DNA from: Bryobacteraceae bacterium
Lineage (GTDB): Bacteria; Acidobacteriota; Terriglobia; Bryobacterales; Bryobacteraceae
Direction: 5' to 3'
DNA: 33,238 nt
Assembly: GCA_025927575.1 (NCBI GenBank)
Contig: JAICLJ010000037.1
Location: 1-33,238 of the forward strand
The position numbers and the translations under genes are program-made. A model generated the notes under the pieces. It saw nothing but the letters and a program-made list of their open reading frames with translations, was not told the DNA's origin and did no database searches. How positions within the stretch are numbered: the first letter of the stretch is position 1; every line of letters begins with the position of its first letter. Below, piece by piece: positions 13,518 through 21,522 of the stretch.

Positions 13518-16316
13518 CTATCTGCTCGTCAATGTGCGCCGAATCAGCTTTGTTATTTCCCGCAGCCATAACACTGAGCTCGCAACGACTGTACACAACG
13601 TCCAATCGCTCAGGGTCAGAGTAGTGGTCGAAAATGCCTGCTGCAAAACGGGCACGTAAACAACAACGATCTGCAAAACGACGGCAAGGCCGATGGACGC
13701 CCATAGCCAAAGGTTGGTGAAGAGCCCTTCAAACGCGCTGCGCTCCTCCGATCGCGCGTTGAACACATTGAAGAGCTGGAACACCATGAGTGTCGTAAAG
13801 GCCATCGTTCGCGCGTACGCGGTGGTTCCTGTCCCTTCGATGAGCCCGCCAGGGAGACTCGCGTCAAAGACCGCGAGGGTGCCGGCGGCCATCACCACCG
13901 CGGCGAAGAAAATACCTCGCCACATGGTTCGCGTAATGACGCGTTCGCCGGCTGCACGAGGGGGTCTGTTCATCAACGCATCATTCGGAGGATCGACACC
14001 GAGCGCTAGTGCGGGCGCGCCATCGGTCACCAGATTGATCCAAAGGAGCTGGGTTGCGAGCAACGGCAGCACGACCTCGCCTTCCTTCATTGATAAGCCG
14101 ATTACCTTCGCGAGCAGTACCCCAAGGAACATCGTGAGTACTTCGCCCATATTCGATGAGAGGAGAAATCGCAGGAACTTCCGGATGTTCGAGAATATGG
14201 AACGGCCTTCCTCAACTGCTGCGACGATAGTTGCGAAATTGTCATCGGCCAGAACCATATCTGCGGCCTCTTTCGCTACATCAGTCCCCGTGATTCCCAT
14301 CGCTACGCCGATATCTGCCGTTTTCAGAGCAGGCGCGTCGTTGACGCCATCTCCAGTCATGGCGACCACCGCGCCATCCCTCTGAAGGGCCTTGACAATT
14401 CGCAACTTGTGCCCAGGATTCACGCGGGCATAGACCGAAACCTCTTTAACAGTTTCGGTGAGCGAATCGTCCGACGATTGCTCAAGTTCGGCGCCACTGA
14501 CGACTCGTGAGTCATTTGCGATGCCGAGTTCGCGTGCAATAACAGCGGCCGTCACCGGATGATCTCCGGTAATCATGATCGGTCGAATGCCCGCCCCCTT
14601 TGCGCGGGCAACGGCGCCTCGCGCTTCTTCGCGCGGCGGATCGATCATTCCAACCAGCCCCGCAAATACCAATTCACGTTCTACGCGTTCATCGATGTCG
14701 TCCGCCTCGAGCGAGGCCGCCGGCACGGAGCGGTATGCAACGCCGAGCGTGCGCAAACCGCGGCCTGCCAATTCCTCATTCACAGCGCCTATCTGTTTGC
14801 GCCGTTCATCGGTCAGGCGTCGCGTGTCTTCACCAGTGAATTCGTCCGAACAACGCATCAGAAGGACGTCGGGCGCACCCTTTGCAAATACAAGTAATCG
14901 CTCCTGCTGTTCCGCATCGGTATGAACAGTGCTCATCAGCTTTCGCTCGGATGAGAACGGGACTTCTCCGATCCGCTTGAAACGTTGTTCGAGTTCGTCG
15001 GATGCAAAACCGGCCTTTCTCGCCGCAACGATCAGGGCGCCTTCTGTAGGATCGCCCTGCAAGGTCCAGCGCTCACCGACCTGCTGTAACACTGCGTTGT
15101 TCGCACGGTCAGCTACGGTGACTGCGCGCATCAACTCCGCGCCCAACAGGCCCTCTACTGGCCCACCGTCTTCCTTTTCGACCGCGCCCGTGGGATTGTA
15201 TCCCGTGCCTTCCAGTTTCACGCGCCCATGCGCCGTCACGACCGTCCGAACGGTCATTTCGTTCTTTGTCAGTGTGCCCGTCTTATCGGAGGCGATCACA
15301 CTGGCGGAGCCGAGCGTCTCGACCGCAGCAAGCCCCCGCATGATGGCGCTGCATTTGGACATGCGCTGTACTCCGAGGGATAGGACCGCGGTGACGACGG
15401 CGGGTAGCCCTTCGGGCACCGCAGCCACTGCGAGTGCGATTCCGAAAATCAGGATATCGAGAATGCCTGACCAGCCACGCACGTGCTCAGACAGAATGAT
15501 GGTGACGATCATCACCACTGCGATGGCGATAACAATCTGGCCCAATATCTTGCCGACGCGTGCCAGTTCTTTCTGCAGCGGTGTGGCCGGTTCCGGCGCC
15601 TGCCTCAACATCCCGGCGATGACGCCCATTTCCGTACTCATGCCGGTCGCGACGACCACCGCGCGAGCTCGACCATAGGCTGCCGCCGTACCGCTGAAAA
15701 GCATGTTGTCTCGATCGCCCAAAGCCACGTCTACTTCGATGGGAGCCGGATCTTTACTAACTGGAAGACTCTCGCCCGTCAGCGCCGCCTCAGCCGTTTT
15801 CAGCGACGCCGATTGAATTACGCGCGCATCCGCTGGAATTGTGTCGCCCTCCTCGATCAGGATGATGTCACCGGGCACGATCTCCGAGGCAGGTACACTT
15901 CGCCGCACGCCGTCGCGGATCACATGCGAACGCGCGGCCGCCATGTTCTTCAAGGCCGCAAGCGCGGATTCCGCTCGCGCCTCCTGGATATAGCCCATCC
16001 CGGCATTCAACAGCACCACCGCGAGTATCGCGATGGCCTCGTATGGCACGGCTGTCTCGCGCTCATACAGCCACACTCCAGCCGATATCGCGGTCGCCAC
16101 AAGCAGCAGGATGACTAGCGGGTTCTGAAATTCGGCGAGAAACTTGCTCCATTCGGGCACTTTCCGGGCGGGAGCCAGTTCGTTCTGGCCGAAACGTTCG
16201 AGCCGGGTGCTGGCCTCCTGTTCGCTCAATCCGAGATGCGGGTCCGTGCGGAGCCCGTCCAGGACCTCCCGAACCGGCTGCTGATAGGGCGACGTATCTT
16301 TGGTTCGGAGTGACAT
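13518..16316 (-). CDS. Cation-transporting P-type ATPase (Ca2+/P2A type)
   Basis: Inner-membrane ATP-driven cation pump, 932 residues. Order of parts: N-terminal cation-ATPase domain (about 10-75), first membrane pair, actuator domain with LTGES (180-183), M4 with AVPEGLP (301-305), phosphorylation site DKTGTLT (D344), nucleotide-binding domain, hinge MTGDGVNDAPALKTADIGVAMG, and a six-helix C-terminal bundle. M4 PEGLP together with M6 NLVTDGAPALALG points to the SERCA/PacL/PMCA-like group that exports Ca2+, rather than heavy metals (no CPC, no N-terminal metal-binding repeats). The start is the ATG at 16316, with GAGG 6 bases upstream; a longer reading to 16406 lacks family resemblance. The ion specificity is inferred. 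Confidence 0.92.
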   Translation of the reverse strand: MSLRTKDTSPYQQPVREVLDGLRTDPHLGLSEQEASTRLERFGQNELAPARKVPEWSKFLAEFQNPLVILLLVATAISAGVWLYERETAVPYEAIAILAVVLLNAGMGYIQEARAESALAALKNMAAARSHVIRDGVRRSVPASEIVPGDIILIEEGDTIPADARVIQSASLKTAEAALTGESLPVSKDPAPIEVDVALGDRDNMLFSGTAAAYGRARAVVVATGMSTEMGVIAGMLRQAPEPATPLQKELARVGKILGQIVIAIAVVMIVTIILSEHVRGWSGILDILIFGIALAVAAVPEGLPAVVTAVLSLGVQRMSKCSAIMRGLAAVETLGSASVIASDKTGTLTKNEMTVRTVVTAHGRVKLEGTGYNPTGAVEKEDGGPVEGLLGAELMRAVTVADRANNAVLQQVGERWTLQGDPTEGALIVAARKAGFASDELEQRFKRIGEVPFSSERKLMSTVHTDAEQQERLLVFAKGAPDVLLMRCSDEFTGEDTRRLTDERRKQIGAVNEELAGRGLRTLGVAYRSVPAASLEADDIDERVERELVFAGLVGMIDPPREEARGAVARAKGAGIRPIMITGDHPVTAAVIARELGIANDSRVVSGAELEQSSDDSLTETVKEVSVYARVNPGHKLRIVKALQRDGAVVAMTGDGVNDAPALKTADIGVAMGITGTDVAKEAADMVLADDNFATIVAAVEEGRSIFSNIRKFLRFLLSSNMGEVLTMFLGVLLAKVIGLSMKEGEVVLPLLATQLLWINLVTDGAPALALGVDPPNDALMNRPPRAAGERVITRTMWRGIFFAAVVMAAGTLAVFDASLPGGLIEGTGTTAYARTMAFTTLMVFQLFNVFNARSEERSAFEGLFTNLWLWASIGLAVVLQIVVVYVPVLQQAFSTTTLTLSDWTLCTVVASSVLWLREITKLIRRTLTSR

Positions 16317-16548
16317 GGTTACCTCAGGACACGATTCATTTCCCGCAATCCCACAAAACCACAGCTTTCGCAAAAATAGACTCAACCGTCGGCTGCTCTT
16401 ATACATGAATCCTGGCGCCAGCGCGAGCGGTTTACCGTCGCCGACCAGCAGCTCCTAGATCGGGTAATCGGGATGCACCAAAATTCGGAACCACCTCGCG
16501 TTACACATTTACATCGCCGAGGAACATGCAACTTGAGTGGGGCCGTAC

Positions 16549-17133
16549 TTACCGGCGTGTTAAGAAAAGTTTGACTCCATTCATGAACATCTGCACCGCA
16601 ACCATAACGAGCAACATACCCATCAATCGCTCCATCGCGATAAGGCCTGGCTCGCCGAGTATTCGATAGAAGAACGTGGATGCAAGCAGAATGACGGCGC
16701 TCGCAGCCCAAGCGATCGTCAGTGCTGCAACCAGGATCGGCATGTTTCCAAGGTGCGGGCCGTTGCAGCAGGAGCAAGGTGGCAAGCACCGAAGGACCGG
16801 CGAAAAGCGGAATGGCCAGAGGGACCAGAAACGGCTCGCCGAGCGGCGGATCTTCTACGGCCGCCAGCTCGCCGGGAAAAATCATTCGAATTGCAATAAG
16901 GAACAGAACAATACCTCCCGAGACGCTTATGGTCGCCTGATCCAGACCGAGGAACTGCATGACGTAATCACCAAGAAACAAAAACGCGAGCGGCACAACA
17001 TATGCCAACAGGATTCCGCGTACCAGAACAACACGGCGCCGTTCTGGCGGGACCATGCTTAATACAGTCAGATACAGGGGATGTTCCCGAGAGGGTCCAT
17101 TGTAAGGATCAAGGGAACAACTGCTGAGAGCAT
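16549..17133 (-). pseudogene. MarC-family membrane protein with two compensating frameshifts
   Basis: Joined across three frame segments, this is a full-length 194-residue MarC/UPF0056 (NAAT) protein. The parts are MLSAVVPLILTMDPLGNIP, then LYLTVLSMVPPERRR... through GGIVLFLIAIRM and AIPLFAGPSVLATLLLL, then NGPHLGNMPILVAALT... to FMNGVKLFLTRR. The first shift lies at about 17074, in a short C run where one C appears to be missing. The second lies near 16765. The first and last segments share a frame, so the indels cancel, but about 100 internal residues would be misread and a TGA intervenes. Conserved motifs on both sides are otherwise undamaged, so this is either very recent inactivation or two sequencing indels. 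Confidence 0.75.
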
Positions 17134-17260
17134 GTCCACCCGGGGATGATACACCGGCCGCCCGGTGCCGCATGGTGGAGTAGAGTAACGGTTTCCGCAC
17201 CTTATGTGCGTGAGACACCTGTGGTATCGATCATGCGGATCGCCATCCGCCAGGCCTGTG

Positions 17261-17904
17261 TCACTTGTCGGGAGAAGTGAAGGACTGTCGCGATAACCAG
17301 TTCTTTGCGGCAATCAAATCGTCTTGCCCGAGTTCATGTCCGCCCTCGTGCCAGAAAACGCGCCAGCGGCCTCAAGCATACGAGCGAGCATCTCAACCTG
17401 TTCGTGAGAAACGATTGGATCGCGTCTGCCTGGCGCCAGCAGCACATGCACGCGGTGGAGATCGGGGCGAAATCCATCGGGAAAGGAACCATCGGACGAA
17501 ACAGAACTGCGCCCGAAAGCAGGTGAGGATAAAGGAGCATCAGGCTCGAGGCGTTATTGGCGCCATTAGAATACCCCACCCCCACGATACTTTTGTTTCG
17601 AAACCCGTACCGCTGGGCCGCGGATGTGACAACATCGGCAAGCTCGTGTGTGCGGAACTTGAGATCATCAACATCGAATACCCCTTCGGCAAGCCGGCGA
17701 AAAAAACGGGGTATTCCGTTTCGAGAACCTTGCCCCGAGGGCTGAGTAGCGGGCATCCGGCCATAGAGCGTTACCAATGAGCAAGAGGTCTTGTTCATTG
17801 CCGCCAGTTCCATGCAGCAGAAGCAGAGTAACCGGTGAATCCGGTTCCGCCGCCGGAACGAATTGCTGGATGAAGCCCAACTCTGGTTGCGTCATGATCG
17901 TCAC
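17261..17904 (-). pseudogene. MhqD-like alpha/beta hydrolase broken by three frameshifts
   Basis: Four frame segments make one phospholipase/carboxylesterase-type hydrolase. They are MTIMTQPELGFIQQFVP...LLLLHGTGGNE, then DDLKFRTHELADVV...GVGYSNGANNASS with the nucleophile elbow GYSNG, then LHRVHVLLAPGRRDPIVS with the catalytic Asp region, then WHEGGHELGQDDLIAAKNWL with the catalytic His. Shifts fall near 17740, 17465 and 17355. The length (644 bases) matches the intact family. The ATG overlaps the dioxygenase stop as ATGA, so the gene was the second cistron of an mhqO-mhqD-like pair. Catalytic residues are all still recognisable, so inactivation looks recent. Confidence 0.78.
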
Positions 17905-18860
17905 TCATGCTGGACTGCTAGAGGTAAACGAAGTTTCGGTAAGGCTTGCTCGATCCGCGCGCGGGCCGGTTCGAGCCAGGACGGCAAGACCAGATGCGAA
18001 CCCAGTTGCTCGGCAGGTTCATCGACGGCAAACCCGGGTGGATCCGTTGCGATCTCGAAAAGTACTCCGCCGGGCTCACGAAAATAAATCGAATGAAAAT
18101 ACTTCCTATCGATGATAGGCGTGACGTTGTACTGGAGAGCTGTCAATGCCCTTTGCCATTCTTGTTGCTGCGCATCCGTCGGCGTCCGCCACGCGACGTG
18201 ATGGACGGTACCCACGGAGACGCGCCCCGGCCGGCCCGCGGGCGTACAAACGACATCGACAAGCGTACCGGCGCCAGTGGAGGAAGTGGAATAGCGAAAC
18301 CGGTTGCCGCTAGTGGCGGTGGGCGTGAAGCCCATAGTTTCCGTCAGAAGTGAAGCTGTTCGTTCGTATCCTTCCTCGCACAATGTCACGTGATGAAAAC
18401 CCCGAATGGCGAAGTCGAACGGCACCGGTCCTCTGCTCCACGCATGATCTGGATTTGCAGCAGCGGTGCTGATCAGCTCCAATTGCAGGCCGTCGGGGTC
18501 GGAAAAAGACAGAACTGCCTCGTCGAACACCGAATGGGCTTCCTCAAACTGCATGTGATGCTCTGCCAGTCGCTTCTTCCAGTACGGGAAGGATTGCTCG
18601 GGTGTGGCAAAGGATGTGACAGTTAGTTGTCCCGTGCCGATCCTGCCTCGTATACCGTCCGGCCACGGAAAAAATGTCAGGATCGTGCCGGGGTGGCCCT
18701 GCCCGTCGCCGTAGTACAAGTGATACGTCGTTGGATCGTCGAAGTTGACGGTGAGCTTGACAAGTCGCAAGCCGAGAATACCAGCGTAGAAATCTATGTT
18801 CGTTTGCGGATCGCCGGCAATGGCGGTGACGTGGTGTATTCCGAGCACTTGTTTGTCCAT
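17901..18860 (-). CDS. Ring-cleaving dioxygenase, VOC/glyoxalase fold (MhqO-like)
   Basis: Two-domain vicinal-oxygen-chelate protein of 319 residues, cytoplasmic. Each half carries the fold's metal motifs: LGIHHVTAIAGD and DPDGLQLELIST in the first, RGFHHVTL, VHHVAWRTP and EPGGVLFEIATD in the second. The sequence resembles the MhqO/LinE-like ring-cleaving dioxygenases that open hydroquinone-type aromatics. The next gene, overlapping by 4 bases, encodes (in broken form) an MhqD-like hydrolase, the partner seen in quinone- and azo-stress operons of Bacillus. Function as quinone detoxification is inferred from this pairing. The start ATG lies about 20 bp from an inverted repeat that could be an operator. 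Confidence 0.85.
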   Translation of the reverse strand: MDKQVLGIHHVTAIAGDPQTNIDFYAGILGLRLVKLTVNFDDPTTYHLYYGDGQGHPGTILTFFPWPDGIRGRIGTGQLTVTSFATPEQSFPYWKKRLAEHHMQFEEAHSVFDEAVLSFSDPDGLQLELISTAAANPDHAWSRGPVPFDFAIRGFHHVTLCEEGYERTASLLTETMGFTPTATSGNRFRYSTSSTGAGTLVDVVCTPAGRPGRVSVGTVHHVAWRTPTDAQQQEWQRALTALQYNVTPIIDRKYFHSIYFREPGGVLFEIATDPPGFAVDEPAEQLGSHLVLPSWLEPARARIEQALPKLRLPLAVQHE

Positions 18861-18881
18861 AGCGTCCTCTCAAATATTAGA

Positions 18882-18916
18882 TTCAGGAACAAGCGAACAC
18901 TCGTTTGACAACTGAA
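18882..18916. repeat. Nested inverted repeat upstream of the mhqO-like gene
   Basis: TTCAG (18882-18886) pairs with CTGAA (18912-18916). Inside it CAAGCGA (18890-18896) pairs with TCGTTTG (18901-18907), with one G-T pair and a 4-base loop. It lies 22-56 bases upstream of the dioxygenase start, a fitting place for a MarR-type operator or an mRNA hairpin. It does not match any operator I know well. Confidence 0.35.
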
Positions 18917-19090
18917 ACGCGAGTGGTACAACAAGCAATTACGAGACATTGTCGAAGGCATATTGAGTGTCGAGCTCGATCCATTTCAACAGCTACTCGC
19001 AATGGGTCGCTAAAAATTTGCGGATCTTCTCCCTTTTGCCTGCCCGGCATAATGGCGTTCTCGCAGAACTTGCCGCTGGAACCCGCGATA

Positions 19091-19667
19091 GCCTCAGGCC
19101 CGGAGTTTCTATCCTTCGACGAATTGAAAAGAGTGGGCGATTACAGCGGAACCAAGGGCGATCTTGGAATGAAGCGTACCAATCATCCCACAATGCGTAC
19201 TTATTCCCGTCGCTACTTTCACCGGCATGTCGAATCGACAACTTGCATTTTCCGTTCATTTGGGAAATCCGCGAAGGCGGCCTGTTCGAACTCTTGAGAA
19301 TTTTCGGTTTGCGGATGGTTACACATTCGACTTCAGAGGCATTGCAGAACGGACACTCAACAACAAACAGCGGACGTTGGCCAGACAGCAATCAGAGAGG
19401 GTTCAAGAGATTCGTTCCCACCTACGCATTTGAAAGGAATTTCGGCGGCTGGGCGGGCCAATTTAATTTGGATTGGTTTTTCGTCAAGCTTTCATCCAGA
19501 ACCCTCGCGATGTTCACGCGGCTATCGATTTGCACCATTTCCCGATCACGATGCGGGAGCTGAATGAATTGGTCAAAGAGCGGATTTCGGATCACCCGCG
19601 CATGACAGCCGAGCTGCCAATTGTGGAGCCGCAATTATCGAAGCGTGGGCCTCGTCACGGCAATTGA
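19091..19667 (+). pseudogene. Remnant of an endonuclease/exonuclease/phosphatase (EEP) family protein
   Basis: Several plus frames carry pieces in correct order. They are SGPEFLSFDELKRVGDYSG (from about 19091), FADGYTFDFRGIAERT (to about 19370), SNQRGFKRFVPTYAFER with GGWAGQFNLDWFFVK (19385-19485), and ITMRELNELVKERISDHPRM with TAELP to the stop at 19667. The last two pieces are the classic EEP C-terminus (..GWAG..KLDW.FVK...RISDH.P.T.DLP). At about 190 codons it is roughly half the normal length, and at least three frame changes occur; the stretch with the first catalytic motifs is missing. The 18917-19090 part holds nothing I recognise. Confidence 0.65.
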
Positions 19668-19691
19668 AATAGGTCGCGCCATACTATTCCC

Positions 19692-21230
19692 ATGCGCATC
19701 GAAGACAATATTGTTGGCCTGGATCTGGGGACGTCCAGCGTGCGCGCGCTTCTGTTTGACAGCAGCTTCTCCAGTTGGCCGGGCCTCGGTTTGCGGAAGA
19801 AATATGAGTTCACAACGCGGCTTGATGGAAGTGTGGAAGTCGATCCAAAGCTGCTGCTCGAATTGACCTGCGAGTGTCTGGACGCGCTTCATAGCCAGAT
19901 GGCAGAGAAGGGGCTGATGGCGTCTGGAGTGGCGATAAGTACGTTCTGGCATTGCTTTCTGGGATTGGATAAAGATGAACAACCGACTTCACCCATCGTG
20001 CATTTGTTCGATACGCGTTCGACCCGGCAGATGGAACAGCTCACCAATACATTCGATGCAGGCTGGATACACGCTATAACCGGCTGTATGCCGCACACCA
20101 GTTACTGGCCGGCCAAATTGCTGTGGCTGCGGGAAAAGCACCCTGAGGCGTTCCGGGCCAGTGTGCGATGGGTTTCCGTGGGCGAGTTTTTGCTGTTGAC
20201 CTTCACCGGGGTTGGCGCGGAATCCACCTCGATGGTCTCTGCGAGCGGCATTTGGGATCAACGCAAACGAGATTATTGCGAAGAGATTCTACGTTTCCTC
20301 GGTATAGACCGGAATCAGCTCGCTCCCGTGGAAATGCTGGATCAGCCGCGGCGCACGCTCGATTCTGGATTTGCCGCACGTTGGCCGCTATTCCACGGCA
20401 TTCCGTGGTACCCGGCGTATGGTGATGGAGCGTGCAACAGTATCGGCAGCGGCTGCTCGACTCCGCAGCGCTTTGCGTTGATGGTTGGAACCAGCGGCGC
20501 AATGCGAGTTGTCGTGAAGGAGAATTTCGTCACGATACCTTCTGGAATCTGGTGCTATCGCGTCAATCGCGAGCGATTCATTCTGGGGGGAGCGATTTCA
20601 AACGGAGGCGTGGTGTTCCGTTGGGCGAAGCGGACGTTGCAACTTCCGCCGCATGCAGAAGAGCAGATCGCGCAACGCGAGCCTGGCTCGCATGGCTTAA
20701 CTGTATTGCCCTATTTTGCCGGGGAGCGATCTCCTCACTGGCGGCCCGACCTGCGCGCCGTTATCACCGGAATGAGCCTCGCGAGCAGGCCTTCGGACAT
20801 TCTGCAGGCATGCCTTGAGAGCGTCGCTATGTCGTTTAAGCAAATCTATGCACTGCTCACGCGCCCGTTTCCAGCGCCTGCTCAGGTGATCGCCTCGGGC
20901 GGGGCCCTCCTGCGCTCGAAAGTATGGCTACAGATGATGGCCGATGCGCTCGGCCATCCCGTTGTCGCATCGAAGGCGGCAGAGGCATCGAGCCGTGGAG
21001 CTGCCATCATTGCAGCCGAACAGATGGGATTCCTCGGTGATCTGGACGCCGCATCTCCTCAACTCGGAGCAACGGTCCATCCGAAACCCGAGCGCGTTCG
21101 TGCCTATCAGCGCATGCTGCTGCGAGATGAAAGACTGTTCGAAGCGTTATATGGCAGAAATTCAGTCTTTGACCCACCGGAGTACTCGCCTTCGCTCGGC
21201 AAAACGGCGGCTCCGTTTTCAAGCGCGTGA
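19692..21230 (+). CDS. FGGY-family carbohydrate kinase (gluconokinase/xylulokinase-like)
   Basis: ATP-dependent sugar kinase of 512 residues in the actin/hexokinase fold, cytoplasmic. The N-terminal phosphate-1 motif is GLDLGTSSVRALLFD (about 9-23). Sugar-site and central motifs include SGIWDQRKRDY, YGDGACNSIGSG and MVGTSGAMRV, the phosphate-2 region. The C-terminal domain has PYFAGERSPHW, LESVAMSF and the adenosine motif ASGGALLRSKVWLQMMADALG. The overall pattern resembles FGGY gluconokinases more than glycerol kinases, but the sugar is not decided by sequence alone. The gene is not close-coupled to either neighbour. No good ribosome site precedes the ATG. From 21231 to 21522 I recognise no gene or structured element. 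Confidence 0.82.
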   Translation: MRIEDNIVGLDLGTSSVRALLFDSSFSSWPGLGLRKKYEFTTRLDGSVEVDPKLLLELTCECLDALHSQMAEKGLMASGVAISTFWHCFLGLDKDEQPTSPIVHLFDTRSTRQMEQLTNTFDAGWIHAITGCMPHTSYWPAKLLWLREKHPEAFRASVRWVSVGEFLLLTFTGVGAESTSMVSASGIWDQRKRDYCEEILRFLGIDRNQLAPVEMLDQPRRTLDSGFAARWPLFHGIPWYPAYGDGACNSIGSGCSTPQRFALMVGTSGAMRVVVKENFVTIPSGIWCYRVNRERFILGGAISNGGVVFRWAKRTLQLPPHAEEQIAQREPGSHGLTVLPYFAGERSPHWRPDLRAVITGMSLASRPSDILQACLESVAMSFKQIYALLTRPFPAPAQVIASGGALLRSKVWLQMMADALGHPVVASKAAEASSRGAAIIAAEQMGFLGDLDAASPQLGATVHPKPERVRAYQRMLLRDERLFEALYGRNSVFDPPEYSPSLGKTAAPFSSA

Positions 21231-21522
21231 GCGTCGGTCAAACCGGTTTCTGCCATGCTCGTCGTAAACTCCGTTAGATGTTCCTTGCGCCTCTCTGGAA
21301 CACTTCCGTTGCGCATCCACCAACTCCGGGGACAGCCTGCTTTCGCCGCTATGGAAAATCGACGTCTGTCCAGCGCCCTGAGCCCAACCGTGCCGCAGAG
21401 CCCAGCCGGAGATAAAGCCGATCCACAAAAAATTCCCAGCATTTCAAGAGTGCACGTCGGCCCATAATCCCTCCGAGTGGAATTTGACGGTAGCAAACTC
21501 ACTTGTGATATGACATCTATCG

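Noticed and set aside
13693..15678. Long plus-strand frames antisense to the P-type ATPase
   Set aside because: Ser/Thr/Ala-rich shadow translations with no motifs; the ATPase on the minus strand explains the openness.
16400..16490. Minus-frame stretch reading WFRILVHPDYPI, TAG, then ELLVGDGKPLALAPG
   Set aside because: It looks protein-like on both sides of a stop and may be another remnant, but I cannot name a family, so it is not annotated.
21231..21522. Gap between the FGGY kinase and the GH42-like gene with open frames on both strands
   Set aside because: The frames give no recognisable family, and no hairpin or promoter pair stood out.
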